A stretch of DNA of 64,000 nt from Flavonifractor sp. An112 (GTDB taxonomy: Bacteria; Bacillota; Clostridia; Oscillospirales; Oscillospiraceae). Below are positions 18,584-27,694 of this stretch, in pieces. The stretch lies in contig NZ_NFLU01000011.1 of the NCBI RefSeq assembly GCF_002161085.1, forward strand, positions 1 through 64,000. The letters are read 5' to 3'. The stretch's first letter is position 1, and each line of letters starts with the position of its first letter. A model generated the notes under the pieces. It ran no database searches, was not told where the DNA came from, and saw only the letters and a program-made list of their open reading frames with translations. The position numbers and the translations under genes are program-made.

Positions 18584-18973
18584 ATGATCCAGCTGAATTA
18601 CCGGGACGCCCGGCCCATCTATGAACAGGTAAAGGATGGACTGCGGCACCTGGTTGTGACGGGGGCCCTCCAGGCCGGGGACAAACTTCCCTCGGTGCGG
18701 GCGCTGGCCACGTCGCTGGCCATCAACCCCAACACCATCCAGCGGGCCTACGAGTCCCTGGAGCGGGAGGGCTATCTGTACACCGTGGCGGGGAAGGGTT
18801 CCTTTGCCGCCCCCCAGGCGGACGTAAACGCCGACCGCCGGGAGCGGCTGCTGAAGGACTTTGATTCCTCCGCCGCAGAGCTGCTGTTTTTGGGTATGAC
18901 GGCGGGGGAACTGGCCCGCCGTTTGGACGAGGCCGCCGCCCGCCAGGCGGCCAGAGAGGAGAGGAAACCATGA
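18584..18973 (+). CDS. GntR-family (YtrA subfamily) transcriptional regulator
   Basis: A 129-residue DNA-binding repressor. The winged helix spans residues ~10-80 (RPIYEQVKDGLRHLV, LPSVRALATSLAINPNTIQRAY, EREGYLYTVAGKGSF), and the short C-terminal helix without a large effector domain identifies the YtrA type, usually coupled to ABC transporters. Its TGA overlaps the ATG of the ATPase gene (ATGA). Confidence 0.93.
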   Translation: MIQLNYRDARPIYEQVKDGLRHLVVTGALQAGDKLPSVRALATSLAINPNTIQRAYESLEREGYLYTVAGKGSFAAPQADVNADRRERLLKDFDSSAAELLFLGMTAGELARRLDEAAARQAAREERKP

Positions 18974-19872
18974 TCGAAGCCAAGAATGTGGTCAAGACCT
19001 TCGACGGCTTTAAGGCCCTGGACGGTCTGACCATGACGGTGCCCCAGGGCTCCATCTACGGTCTGGTGGGCCCCAACGGCGCGGGCAAGTCCACCCTGCT
19101 GCGCCACGTCACCGGGGTGTACCGGCAGGACTCCGGCTCGGTGCTGCTGGACGGCAACCCCATCTACGAAAACCCCGCCGCCAAGGCCCGCATCGCCGAC
19201 ATTCCCGATGAGCTGTACTACTTTCTGTCCGCCTCCACCCGGGACATGATGCGCTTTTACAAGGGCTTTTATCCCCGGTTCGACACGGCCCGGTATCAGG
19301 CTCTGAAGGATGTGTTCACCAACGTGGACGAAAACCAGCCCATCCGCCGCCTGTCCAAGGGAATGCAGAAGCAGAGCGCCTTCTGGCTGGCTCTGTGCTG
19401 CCGGCCGGAGGTGCTGGTGCTGGACGAACCGGTGGACGGCCTGGACCCGGTGATGCGCCGCCAGGTGTGGTCCCTGCTGATGGGGGACGTGGCGGAGCAC
19501 GGCACCACCGTGCTGGTGTCCTCCCACAACCTGCGGGAGCTGGAGGACGTGTGCGACCATGTGGGCATCCTCTCCCACGGCAGGGTGCTCATCGAGCGCT
19601 CCCTGTCCGATTTGCAGGAGAACGTGGTGAAAATGCAGATCGTGTTCCAGGAGCGGGAGATGCCCCAGCTGCCGGAGGACCTGGAGGTGCTCCATGTGTC
19701 CCAGGTGGGCCGCATCCATACCCTCATCATCCGGGGCAATGCCACCGACGTCACCAACCGTCTGGCGGTGTACGCCCCCATTCTGATGGAGGCTCTGCCG
19801 CTCACCCTGGAGGAAATCTTTATCTATGAGTTGGGAGGTGAGGACTATGGGGTCCGGGACATCGTACTTTAA
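18970..19872 (+). CDS. ABC transporter ATP-binding protein
   Basis: A 300-residue ATPase. Walker A is GPNGAGKST; the signature is present in degenerate form as RRLSKGMQKQSAFW, followed by VLVLDEPVDGLD (Walker B) and VSSHNLRELED (H loop). It is the YtrB/CcmA type that pairs with one permease and is controlled by a YtrA-like repressor. It overlaps both neighbours. Confidence 0.94.
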   Translation: MIEAKNVVKTFDGFKALDGLTMTVPQGSIYGLVGPNGAGKSTLLRHVTGVYRQDSGSVLLDGNPIYENPAAKARIADIPDELYYFLSASTRDMMRFYKGFYPRFDTARYQALKDVFTNVDENQPIRRLSKGMQKQSAFWLALCCRPEVLVLDEPVDGLDPVMRRQVWSLLMGDVAEHGTTVLVSSHNLRELEDVCDHVGILSHGRVLIERSLSDLQENVVKMQIVFQEREMPQLPEDLEVLHVSQVGRIHTLIIRGNATDVTNRLAVYAPILMEALPLTLEEIFIYELGGEDYGVRDIVL

Positions 19873-21748
19873 TATGACCCTCTTCCGCAAGAATCTGGCC
19901 CGGTTCTGGCCCATCTGGGGGCTGTATGCCCTGATTTGGGTGGTACTGCTGCCGGCGGGGGTACTGCTGCGCCGGGACGTGTGGGACAAGGGGAACGCCT
20001 GGGAATTCCCCCTGGTCCTGCTGGACGGCAGCCGGAACATGGCCCTGGTGCTGGCCTTCCTCTTCGGCATTCTGTGCGCCATGGCGGTGTTCTCCTACCT
20101 CTATTCCGCCCGCTCGGTGGGGATGCTCCACGCTCTGCCCATGCGGCGGGAGGGCCTGTTCCTCACCAACTACCTGTCCGGCCTGGCCTTTTTGTGGGTG
20201 CCCAACTTCGCTGTCTTTCTGCTGGCCCTGGCGGCGGAGGCCCTCAACGGCACGGTGGTGTTCAGCTCCCTGTTCACCTGGCTGGTGGTCACCTGCCTTT
20301 TGTGCCTGTTCTTCTACTCCTTTGCCGTGTTCTGCGCCATGTTTACCGGCCACATTCTGGCCCTGCCCGCCTTCTACCTGATCCTCAACTTCCTGGCCTC
20401 AGTCATTACCTATCTGGTGGAGAGCATTGCCCGGGAATTTCTCTTCGGGTTCAACGGCGCCGTGTGGGCTGAAAAGTGGGCCATGTGGTTCACCCCCGCC
20501 CTCAAGCTGCTTCGAGCCACCGGCCTGGACTACACCGGCAGCAACCCCCGCTACTTCGGCCTGGGTCTGGTGGTCCTCTACGCCCTCATCGGCCTGGTGC
20601 TGGCGGGTATCGCCCTGGCGGTCTACTGCCGCCGCCAGCTGGAGCGGGCTGGGGATGTGATCACCGTAGGCTGGGTGCGCCCGGTGTTCCGCTACGGCAT
20701 GGCCCTGTGCTGCTCCATCACCCTGGGGGCCTTCTTCTACGCCATCTTCTACCCCCTGCTGCCCCAGGGGGCCTGGACCCTGCTGGGCTGGATGCTGCTG
20801 TGGGGCGCCGCGGGCTGCTTTATCGCAGAAATGCTGCTGAAAAAGCGGCTGTGGGTATTCAAAACCAGCTGGAAGGGCTGCGTGATCTTTCTGGTGTGCC
20901 TGGTGGCCGCCATGGCCACCCTGGAGCTGGACCTGCTGGGCTTTGAGCGCCGGGTACCTGACGCCGCTCAGGTCAAGACGGTGGAGATCAGCGGCATCAG
21001 CAGCGCCCCCTATGACAGCGGCGCCTACCTGGACTTCTCCACCTCCGATCCCCAGACCATTGAGGAGATCACCAGCCTCCACTCCTCCATCACCGGCCGC
21101 AAGGACGAACTGGAGGCGGTGCAGGCCAGCGGAATCAGCACCGAGTCCTGGATCACCCAGTCCAACGGCCTGGACCTGCAGGTGGAGACCAACACCTCCG
21201 TCCGCCTGTGGTATGAGCTGACCGACGGCACCGTGCTGGAGCGGCAGTACGATCTGCCCATCCGGCAGGAGGATCTGGAGGACCCCTCCACCCCCGCCGC
21301 CCAGCTGTCCCAGCTCATCAACCAGCCTCAGGTGGTCAGCGAGATCTATTTCGGCTCCATTGGGGAGACCGCCCGGCTGGTGGACGCCGCCCTGGTGAAC
21401 CTGTACAACCCGGAGGACGACAGCTACGGCTTCGAGTACCTGCCCGCCGAGCTGCTGGAGCCCCTGCTGGAGGCGGTGCAGACCGACCTGGCCCAGGGCA
21501 ATCTGGGCCGCCGCTACCTGCTGGAGGACCAGGAGCGGATGGATAACTGCTGCTATACCGACCTGGAGCTGACCTTCCGGCTGGACCAGACCGGCGTCTC
21601 CGGCGGCACCGCCCCCGCCGCCACGGCCTCCACCTACACCGTCACCATCACCCTGCAAAAGAGCGCCGTCCACACCATGGAGGTACTCAAGGACTATCCC
21701 CACGCCTTCCTCTCCCAGGCGGAGATGGACCAGCTCAGCCGCAACTGA
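19847..21748 (+). CDS. ABC transporter permease, multi-TM
   Basis: A 633-residue membrane protein. About eight hydrophobic segments lie in the first ~370 residues (from FWPIWGLYALIWVVLLPAG to CVIFLVCLVAAMATLEL), followed by a ~260-residue extracytoplasmic domain. ATG 19847 is preferred over the in-frame ATG 19826 because GGGAGG lies eight bases before it. It partners the upstream ATPase. The substrate is unknown; homologous systems with YtrA repressors respond to cell-envelope stress or peptides. Confidence 0.88.
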   Translation: MGSGTSYFNMTLFRKNLARFWPIWGLYALIWVVLLPAGVLLRRDVWDKGNAWEFPLVLLDGSRNMALVLAFLFGILCAMAVFSYLYSARSVGMLHALPMRREGLFLTNYLSGLAFLWVPNFAVFLLALAAEALNGTVVFSSLFTWLVVTCLLCLFFYSFAVFCAMFTGHILALPAFYLILNFLASVITYLVESIAREFLFGFNGAVWAEKWAMWFTPALKLLRATGLDYTGSNPRYFGLGLVVLYALIGLVLAGIALAVYCRRQLERAGDVITVGWVRPVFRYGMALCCSITLGAFFYAIFYPLLPQGAWTLLGWMLLWGAAGCFIAEMLLKKRLWVFKTSWKGCVIFLVCLVAAMATLELDLLGFERRVPDAAQVKTVEISGISSAPYDSGAYLDFSTSDPQTIEEITSLHSSITGRKDELEAVQASGISTESWITQSNGLDLQVETNTSVRLWYELTDGTVLERQYDLPIRQEDLEDPSTPAAQLSQLINQPQVVSEIYFGSIGETARLVDAALVNLYNPEDDSYGFEYLPAELLEPLLEAVQTDLAQGNLGRRYLLEDQERMDNCCYTDLELTFRLDQTGVSGGTAPAATASTYTVTITLQKSAVHTMEVLKDYPHAFLSQAEMDQLSRN

Positions 21749-21761
21749 ACCTTTCCCTTTT

Positions 21762-21798
21762 GGGGCGCGCCGTCCACAGCGACGGCGCGCCCCTTTGT
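21762..21798 (+). terminator. Rho-independent terminator of the GntR-ABC operon
   Basis: A 13-bp perfect GC-rich stem (21762-21774/21781-21793), 6-nt loop, then TTTGTTGT. Confidence 0.75.
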
Positions 21799-21851
21799 TG
21801 TCTCTCCACAAATCCGACGGTCTTTTTCCCACCGCTGTGGGATACTTTTCC

Positions 21852-21879
21852 TTGATTTCTCAGCGTCATGTGCTATCAT
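21852..21879 (+). promoter_or_regulatory. Promoter of the PLP enzyme/hydantoinase operon
   Basis: TTGATT (21852-21857), a 16-bp spacer and TATCAT (21874-21879), 33 bp before the ATG at 21912. Confidence 0.55.
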
Positions 21880-21911
21880 GTTGGTAAGTATCTCGGTAAG
21901 GAGGCTTGTGT

Positions 21912-23378
21912 ATGATCGACCTGACCGTCCATCGCCAGGGCCTGGAGCATAACATCCGTATTGCCCGGGAAAACGGCGTGGTGATTCCTACGTTTGAAAA
22001 TATGATCCATCCGGAGACGGTACCTCAGCCTATCCGGGACCGGCTGACCCATGTGGGCCTGTGGGATGTGGACCCAGCCAACCTGTTCCGCATCACCTGG
22101 AAGAACGAGCCGGTGCCCACCGGCGGTCTGTACCGCTCCGCCCCCAACTACATCGAGCTGCCCCCCGCCCTCACCGGCGTGCCCGCCCGCATCCTGTGCC
22201 TGCCGGGCAAGTGGTTCCCCACCGGCTGCCACAAGGTGGGCGCCTCCTTCGGCTGTCTGGCTCCCCGGCTGGTCACCGGCCAGTTTGACGCCTCCTCCCA
22301 GAAGGCGGTGTGGCCCTCCACCGGCAACTACTGCCGGGGCGGCGCCTTCAACTCCAAGCTGCTGGGGGTCCACGGCGTGGCCATTCTCCCCGCCGGCATG
22401 AGCCAGGAGCGGTTTGACTGGCTGGCCTCCATCGACGCCGACGTCATCAAGACCCCCGGCTGCGAGTCCAACGTGAAGGAGATCTTCGACAAGACCAACG
22501 AGCTCAGCCGGGACCCCTCCTGCATGATCTTCAACCAGTTTGCCGAGATGGGCAACCATCTGTGGCACTACAAGGTCACCGGCGCGGCGGTGGCCGAGGC
22601 CTTTGAGGACGCCAAGCGCCCCGGCGACCGGCTGGCGGGCGCCTGCTTCACCTCCGGCTCCGCCGGCACCATCGGCTGCGGCGACTACCTGAAAGAGGTC
22701 TACCCCGCCATGAAGCTGGCGGTGGGCGAGGCCGTCCAGTGCCCCACCATTCTGAACAACGGCTTCGGCGATCACCGGGTGGAGGGCATCGGCGACAAGC
22801 ACGTGCCCTGGATCCACGACGTGAAGAACACCGACATGGTGGTGGATGTGGACGACAACGACGCCATGGCTCTGCTGCGGCTGTTCAACGAGCCGGCGGG
22901 CAAGGCCCAGCTCATGGACGCCGGGGTGGACCCCCAGCTGGTGGAGCAGCTGTCCCTCATGGGCATCTCGGGCATTGCCAACGTGCTGTGCTGCATCAAG
23001 CTGGCCAAGTACTACGAGCTCACCGGGCACGACGTGGTATGCACCGTCCTCACCGACTCGGCGGATATGTACCGCTCCCGTCTGGCGGAGCTGACCGAAC
23101 AGCTGGGTGAGTATGACGCCAAGGCAGCCGCCTACGACTTTGCCCTCCACCTGATGGGCCTGAAGACCGACTGCATGGCGGAGCTGGGCTACTACGACCG
23201 CAAGCGGGTCCACAACCTGAAGTATTACACCTGGGTGGAGCAGCAGGGCAAGACCACCGACGAACTGGACGCCCTGTGGTACGGCACCGAGTGGGCCGAC
23301 GTCCACAGCCAGGCCGACGCCCTGGATGAGCTGATCCGGGCCTTCAACGAGGAGACCGGGGTGCTGAAGGGCCTGTAA
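21912..23378 (+). CDS. PLP-dependent fold-type II enzyme, function unassigned
   Basis: A 488-residue enzyme of the tryptophan-synthase-beta/cysteine-synthase superfamily. The PLP lysine is probably Lys108 in GCHKVGASFG (compare the HK motif of TrpB), with phosphate loop STGNYCRGG at 136-144. The specific reaction is not recognisable; beta-elimination or ammonia-lyase chemistry on an amino acid is a reasonable inference. AAGGAGG precedes the ATG. It is followed at 14 nt by a second fold-II enzyme and then a hydantoinase, so it may handle an amino acid released from a cyclic ureide. Confidence 0.8.
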   Translation: MIDLTVHRQGLEHNIRIARENGVVIPTFENMIHPETVPQPIRDRLTHVGLWDVDPANLFRITWKNEPVPTGGLYRSAPNYIELPPALTGVPARILCLPGKWFPTGCHKVGASFGCLAPRLVTGQFDASSQKAVWPSTGNYCRGGAFNSKLLGVHGVAILPAGMSQERFDWLASIDADVIKTPGCESNVKEIFDKTNELSRDPSCMIFNQFAEMGNHLWHYKVTGAAVAEAFEDAKRPGDRLAGACFTSGSAGTIGCGDYLKEVYPAMKLAVGEAVQCPTILNNGFGDHRVEGIGDKHVPWIHDVKNTDMVVDVDDNDAMALLRLFNEPAGKAQLMDAGVDPQLVEQLSLMGISGIANVLCCIKLAKYYELTGHDVVCTVLTDSADMYRSRLAELTEQLGEYDAKAAAYDFALHLMGLKTDCMAELGYYDRKRVHNLKYYTWVEQQGKTTDELDALWYGTEWADVHSQADALDELIRAFNEETGVLKGL

Positions 23379-23392
23379 AAGGAGGTTCCTCC

Positions 23393-24631
23393 ATGAAATA
23401 CGTTCTGGGCGCCAAGTGCGTCAAATGCGGCAGGGAATATGCCGCCGTCCCCGACCTCACCACCTGCTTCTGCGGGGGCATCCTGGATATCCAGTACGAC
23501 TACGCCGCCCTCCGCCGGGATTTTTCCCGGGAAAAGCTGGCCCAAAACCCGGACCGGTCCATGTGGCGGTACCGGCCCCTGCTGCCCATGGAGGAGGAGT
23601 CCGTTCCCCCGCCCCTGCGGGTGGGCTGGTCCCCCCTCTATGAGGCAGACCGTCTGGGGGCGGAACTGGGGCTGAAAAAGCTGTACATCAAGGACGACGG
23701 CCAGAACCCCACTTCCTCTCTGAAGGACCGGGCCTCCGCCCTGGCGGTGGTCAAGGCAAAGGAGGCGGGGGCGGACACCATCGCCTGCTCCTCCACCGGC
23801 AACGCCGCCTCCTCCCTGGCGGGCAACGCCGCCGCGGCGGGCCTGCATACCTACATCTTCGTGCCCAGCCGGGCCCCCAAGGGCAAAGTGGCCCAGCTGC
23901 GGATCTTCGGCTCCACTGTCATCAGCGTGGATGGCTCCTATGAGGACACCTTCGAGCTGTCCAAGGCCGCCATCGACAAGTGGGGCTGGTACAACCGCAA
24001 CGCCGCCATCAACCCCTACCTGTCCGAGGGCAAAAAAACCGTGACGCTGGAGATCATGGAACAGCTGAACTGGCAGGTGCCCGACTACATCGCCCTCTCC
24101 GTGGGAGACGGCTGTACCATCGCCGGGGCCTGGAAGGGCCTGGTGGACCTCTACGAGGTGGGCCTCATTGACCGGCTGCCCAAGCTCATCGCCGTCCAGG
24201 CGGAGGGCTGCTGCCCCCTGAACCGGGCCATCCAGACCGGACAGCCCTGGTCCCCCATGGAGGAAAACACCCTGGCCGACTCCATCGCCGTTGGGGTGCC
24301 CCGCAACCCGGACAAGGCTCTGAACGCCATCCGGGCCTCCCACGGCGTGGCCGTCAATGTGTCCGATGAGGAGATTCTCGCCGCCATGCGCCTGCTGGGC
24401 CGCACCCAGGGGGTGTTCGGCGAGCCCGCGGGCGTCACCGGCACCGCCGGGGTAAAGAAGGCTCTGGAGCTGGGCCTCATCTCTCCCGACAGTACCGTGG
24501 TGAGTATTATCACCGGCAACGGTCTGAAAGACGTGCAAAACGGCATCAAAGCCGCCGGGGAACCCCTGCTGGTATCCCCGGATATGGACGCGCTGCTCTC
24601 CGCCTTTGACCGGGCGGGCATCCGTCCCTGA
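23393..24631 (+). CDS. Threonine synthase-like PLP enzyme
   Basis: A 412-residue fold-type II enzyme. An N-terminal zinc-ribbon-like motif (CVKC at 9-12, CFC at 25-27) precedes the PLP domain with Lys111 in NPTSSLKDRAS and the phosphate loop STGNAASSLAG. It resembles threonine synthase, but family members also act as ammonia-lyases (diaminopropionate or threonine types). Its place between another PLP enzyme and a hydantoinase, not near hom or thrB, favours a catabolic role. AAAAGGAGG precedes the ATG. Confidence 0.8.
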   Translation: MKYVLGAKCVKCGREYAAVPDLTTCFCGGILDIQYDYAALRRDFSREKLAQNPDRSMWRYRPLLPMEEESVPPPLRVGWSPLYEADRLGAELGLKKLYIKDDGQNPTSSLKDRASALAVVKAKEAGADTIACSSTGNAASSLAGNAAAAGLHTYIFVPSRAPKGKVAQLRIFGSTVISVDGSYEDTFELSKAAIDKWGWYNRNAAINPYLSEGKKTVTLEIMEQLNWQVPDYIALSVGDGCTIAGAWKGLVDLYEVGLIDRLPKLIAVQAEGCCPLNRAIQTGQPWSPMEENTLADSIAVGVPRNPDKALNAIRASHGVAVNVSDEEILAAMRLLGRTQGVFGEPAGVTGTAGVKKALELGLISPDSTVVSIITGNGLKDVQNGIKAAGEPLLVSPDMDALLSAFDRAGIRP

Positions 24632-24660
24632 AACCAACCAAAGAAAGGAAATCTATCACC

Positions 24661-24999
24661 ATGAATGAACGCGCCGCCAAAATGGGGGTCTGGGCCCACT
24701 TTATCCTGACCCTGGCCAGCTTTATCCTCTCCCTCTATCTTCTGCTGTTCTGGCGCCATGACGGCACCCTCACCTTCGTGCTCATCGCCGTGTGGCTGGG
24801 CTATCTGGCCTACACCCTGTTCCGGGGCATGGCCGACCTGCTGGGCCCCCAGCGCCGGATGACCAACTTCACCCGGATGCTGGACCGCTGGCAGGACGCC
24901 TTCGGCAAACGCTCCAGCGCCCTGGCCCTGCTCACCTTTATGACCCTCATCGTGGGCGCGGTGAAGATCATTGTCCCCATCCTCATCATGCAGCTGTAA
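24661..24999 (+). CDS. Small three-helix membrane protein, unknown function
   Basis: 112 residues with hydrophobic segments at about 9-31, 37-56 and 85-110, separated by a basic cytoplasmic stretch (GPQRRMTNFTRM). No family recognised. It is in the same operon, 29 nt after the threonine synthase-like gene and 15 nt before the hydantoinase, so it may assist transport or anchoring for that pathway. Confidence 0.75.
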   Translation: MNERAAKMGVWAHFILTLASFILSLYLLLFWRHDGTLTFVLIAVWLGYLAYTLFRGMADLLGPQRRMTNFTRMLDRWQDAFGKRSSALALLTFMTLIVGAVKIIVPILIMQL

Positions 25000-25014
25000 A
25001 AGGAGGTCTGTTCC

Positions 25015-26397
25015 ATGTCTATCCTCATCCAAAACGGCACCCTGATCTGCCCGGAAGGTCCGGTGCAGGCCGGCTTGCGGGTGGATGGAGGCAAGATCGT
25101 TGAGATCGGCCCCTCTCTCCCGGTGGGAGACAGCCAGGTCATCGACGCCTCCGGCAAGCTGGTGTTCCCCGGCTTTATCGACACCCACACCCACTTCGAG
25201 ATGAACAAGGGCACCATCCGGGAGACCGCCGACAACTGGGAGAGCGGCACCCGGGCCGCTCTGGCCGGCGGCACCACCTGCGTGCTGGACTTTGCCGAGC
25301 CGGAGCGGGGGGCCTCCCTCCAGTCCGCCCTGGACGAGTGGCACGCCCGGGCCGACGGCCACGCCAACTGCCACTACGGCTTCCATATGACCATCAAGGA
25401 CTGGGACCCCCGCATCATCGCTGAAATCCCCCAGATGACCGCCCAAGGCGTCACCTCCTACAAGGTGTACCTGGCCTACGCCAACATCCGCATCTCCGAC
25501 GGCGTGGCCTACGAGGTCATCAAGGCCGTGGGCAAGGAGGGCGGCGTGGTGGGCTGCCACTGTGAGAACGGCGACCTCATCGACCGGGCCATCGCCGAGC
25601 TGAAGGCCGCCGGCAAGCTGTCCCCCGCCAGCCATCCCCTGTCCCACACCGCCGTCATGGAGGCGGAGGCGGTGGACCGCTGGCTGGCTCTGGCCGAGCA
25701 GGCGGGCTACCCCGTCAATGTGGTCCACCTGTCCACCCGGCGGGGCCTGGAGGCGGCCCGCGCCGCCCGCAAGCGGGGCCAGAAGGTCTATCTGGAGTCC
25801 TGCCCCCAGTACTTCACCCTCACCGAGGACAAGTACCACCTGCCCGGCTTCGAGAGCGCCAAGTATGTGTGCGCTCCCCCCGCCCGGCCCCAGTCCGACG
25901 TGGACGCCCTGTGGGAGGCCCTGGAGAACGGTGAGATCGACACCATCGGCACCGACCACTGCTCCTTCAACTTCAACCCCACCAAGATGCTGGGCAAGGA
26001 CGACTTCTCCGCTATCCCCGGCGGCATCCCCGGCACCGAGCACCGCCCCCCCATCATGTACACCTGCGGCGTGAAATCCGGCCGCATCACCCCCCATCAG
26101 ATGATGCTGGCCCTGGCCCAGCACCCCGCCCAGCTCTTCGGTATGTTCCCCCGGAAGGGCGCTCTGGCGGTGGGCAGCGACGCCGATATCGTAATCTTTG
26201 ATCCCAATTATACCTGGCGTATTACCGCCGAGGCCCAGTACCAGCGGGTGGACTACACCCCCTACGAGGGCATGGAGATGGCGGGCCGAACCGACACGGT
26301 GCTGCTGGACGGCCAGGTGGCTGTGAAGGACGGCAAGGTGGTCCAGGAGGGTCTGGGCCGCTATGTGTCCCGCGGCCCCGCCCAGTTCTGGCGGTGA
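25015..26397 (+). CDS. Dihydropyrimidinase/D-hydantoinase-family amidohydrolase
   Basis: A 460-residue cyclic-amide hydrolase opening dihydropyrimidine or hydantoin rings. The binuclear metal site is complete: HTH (His58, His60), carboxylatable Lys150 in TSYKVYLAY, His182 in GCHCENGD, His238 in VVHLSTRRG and Asp314 in GTDHCSF. Related hydantoinases (HyuA) occur in anaerobic purine-degradation clusters. It is followed by a MocA-like molybdenum-cofactor gene that overlaps its stop (GTGA), which strengthens a link to molybdenum-hydroxylase pathways. AAAAGGAGG precedes the ATG. Confidence 0.92.
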   Translation: MSILIQNGTLICPEGPVQAGLRVDGGKIVEIGPSLPVGDSQVIDASGKLVFPGFIDTHTHFEMNKGTIRETADNWESGTRAALAGGTTCVLDFAEPERGASLQSALDEWHARADGHANCHYGFHMTIKDWDPRIIAEIPQMTAQGVTSYKVYLAYANIRISDGVAYEVIKAVGKEGGVVGCHCENGDLIDRAIAELKAAGKLSPASHPLSHTAVMEAEAVDRWLALAEQAGYPVNVVHLSTRRGLEAARAARKRGQKVYLESCPQYFTLTEDKYHLPGFESAKYVCAPPARPQSDVDALWEALENGEIDTIGTDHCSFNFNPTKMLGKDDFSAIPGGIPGTEHRPPIMYTCGVKSGRITPHQMMLALAQHPAQLFGMFPRKGALAVGSDADIVIFDPNYTWRITAEAQYQRVDYTPYEGMEMAGRTDTVLLDGQVAVKDGKVVQEGLGRYVSRGPAQFWR

Positions 26398-26960
26398 AGC
26401 GGGTGGGCGCCGTGCTGCTGGCCTCCGGTCTGGGCCGGCGGTTCGGCTCCAATAAGCTGTTGAGGTTGGTAGAGGGCGTGCCCCTCTACCGCCGCGCCAT
26501 GACCACCCTGGCGGGGGCGGGCCTGGACCGGCTGGCGGTGTGCTCCCCCTACCAGGAGGTGCTGGAGGCCGGGGAGGAGCTGGGCTTTCTCCCCCTGTAC
26601 AACCCCAATGGTGCAGAAGGGATCTCCGCCTCCATCCGCCTGGGGGGCTCCCGGATGGGGGACATGGATGGGGTGCTCTTCTCGGTGTGCGACCAGCCTT
26701 TTCTGACCACAAAAAGTATTATTCGATTGAAAGATGTCTTTGAGGAATCAAAAGACGCCATCTGTGCCCTGTCCTGGGGTGGAAAACGGGGCAATCCTGT
26801 CCTCTTCCCTGCCGACCTGCTGGGGGAGCTGGCCGCCCTCACCGGGGACACCGGCGGCGGCGCGGTGGTGAAGCGCCACCCGGACCGGCTGGTGCTGGTG
26901 GAGGCCCTCTCCCCAAAAGAACTGGCCGATGTGGACCGGCCGGAGGATCTGAGCGTATAA
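26394..26960 (+). CDS. MocA-like molybdenum cofactor nucleotidyltransferase
   Basis: A 188-residue MobA-like NTP transferase. The N-terminal motif LLASGLGRRFGSNKLL binds nucleotide and VCDQPF carries the metal-binding Asp. MocA/YgfJ enzymes attach CMP to molybdopterin for xanthine dehydrogenase-type hydroxylases. The GTG start overlaps the hydantoinase stop (GTGA) with no separate ribosome site, so translation is coupled. It ends in a strong terminator. Confidence 0.85.
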   Translation: MKRVGAVLLASGLGRRFGSNKLLRLVEGVPLYRRAMTTLAGAGLDRLAVCSPYQEVLEAGEELGFLPLYNPNGAEGISASIRLGGSRMGDMDGVLFSVCDQPFLTTKSIIRLKDVFEESKDAICALSWGGKRGNPVLFPADLLGELAALTGDTGGGAVVKRHPDRLVLVEALSPKELADVDRPEDLSV

Positions 26961-26963
26961 GCA

Positions 26964-27006
26964 GCAGGGGCGGCCCATAAGGGCCGCCCCTGCTTAAATT
27001 TTTTCC
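26964..27006 (+). terminator. Rho-independent terminator of the hydantoinase operon
   Basis: A perfect 13-bp GC stem (26964-26976/26981-26993) with ATAA loop, followed by TTAAATTTTTT. Confidence 0.88.
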
Positions 27007-27039
27007 CAAAACAGCTTATTTTTTAAGGGATATTTCAGG

Positions 27040-27103
27040 TTGCCACCATTCCCCTGATATGCTATAATCTACATTGCGAAATAAATGCGTTCCGTTTATT
27101 TCG
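27040..27103 (+). promoter_or_regulatory. Promoter and 5' leader hairpin of lipoprotein gene 1
   Basis: TTGCCA (27040-27045), 17-bp spacer and TATAAT (27063-27068) form a near-consensus promoter. The leader contains a perfect 9-bp inverted repeat (27077-27085/27095-27103) that would fold at the transcript 5' end. Confidence 0.75.
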
Positions 27104-27144
27104 ATCTCCGCCGCATTGCGGCTGAAAAAGAAAGGAAGAATGTT

Positions 27145-27522
27145 ATGAAGAAGCGCGCATTGACTCTGCTCCTGGCTCTGGCCATGATCGTCAGCCTGGC
27201 TGCCTGCGGCGGCGGCGGCGGGGGTCCTGCCGGCTCCTATAAGATGACCAAGATGAACGCTGCCGGCGTTGAGATGAACATTGAAGATCTGGCCGCCATG
27301 GCCGGTGTGGATATGACCGTCACTCTGGAGCTGAAGAGCGACGGCAACTTCACTCTGGACATGAGCGCTCTGGGCACCGGCAGCAACGTTTCCGGCACCT
27401 GGACCGCCAGCGGCAACACCGTGACTCTCTCCAGCGAGGGGGAGGATATTGCCGCTACCCTGAACGGCAATACGCTGGTCATGGAGCAGGACGGCCAGTC
27501 CCTTACCTTCGAGAAGCAGTAA
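27145..27522 (+). CDS. Small lipoprotein, paralogue of the next gene
   Basis: A 125-residue predicted lipoprotein: basic start, hydrophobic core and lipobox SLAAC at about residues 17-21, then a Gly-rich linker. The mature part has alternating strands (GSYKMTKMNAAG, TVTLELKSDGNF, VSGTWTASGNTVTL) typical of a small lipocalin-like or beta-barrel fold. The ATG at 27145 follows AAAGGAAGAA; the longer reading frame runs through the leader hairpin. Function unknown. It has its own promoter and terminator. Confidence 0.8.
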   Translation: MKKRALTLLLALAMIVSLAACGGGGGGPAGSYKMTKMNAAGVEMNIEDLAAMAGVDMTVTLELKSDGNFTLDMSALGTGSNVSGTWTASGNTVTLSSEGEDIAATLNGNTLVMEQDGQSLTFEKQ

Positions 27523-27554
27523 GTCTTGTCTCTTACTTATTGAAAACGCCTGTA

Positions 27555-27589
27555 AACCGGACTGCCCCATCTGGGGCAGTCCGGTTTTT
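27555..27589 (+). terminator. Rho-independent terminator after lipoprotein gene 1
   Basis: A 14-bp stem (27555-27568/27573-27586), ATCT loop and TTTTT tail. Confidence 0.88.
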
Positions 27590-27605
27590 CTTCCAGTCTC
27601 TGACC

Positions 27606-27635
27606 TTGCGCCCTTTCGACCCTTCGTGCTATAAT
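27606..27635 (+). promoter_or_regulatory. Promoter of lipoprotein gene 2
   Basis: TTGCGC (27606-27611), 18-bp spacer, TATAAT (27630-27635), 60 bp before the ATG. Confidence 0.65.
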
Positions 27636-27694
27636 GGATCCCTATTAAGAAAACACCGTCCCCCCTGCCATACCAGCCAGAAAGGAAGGACCTC

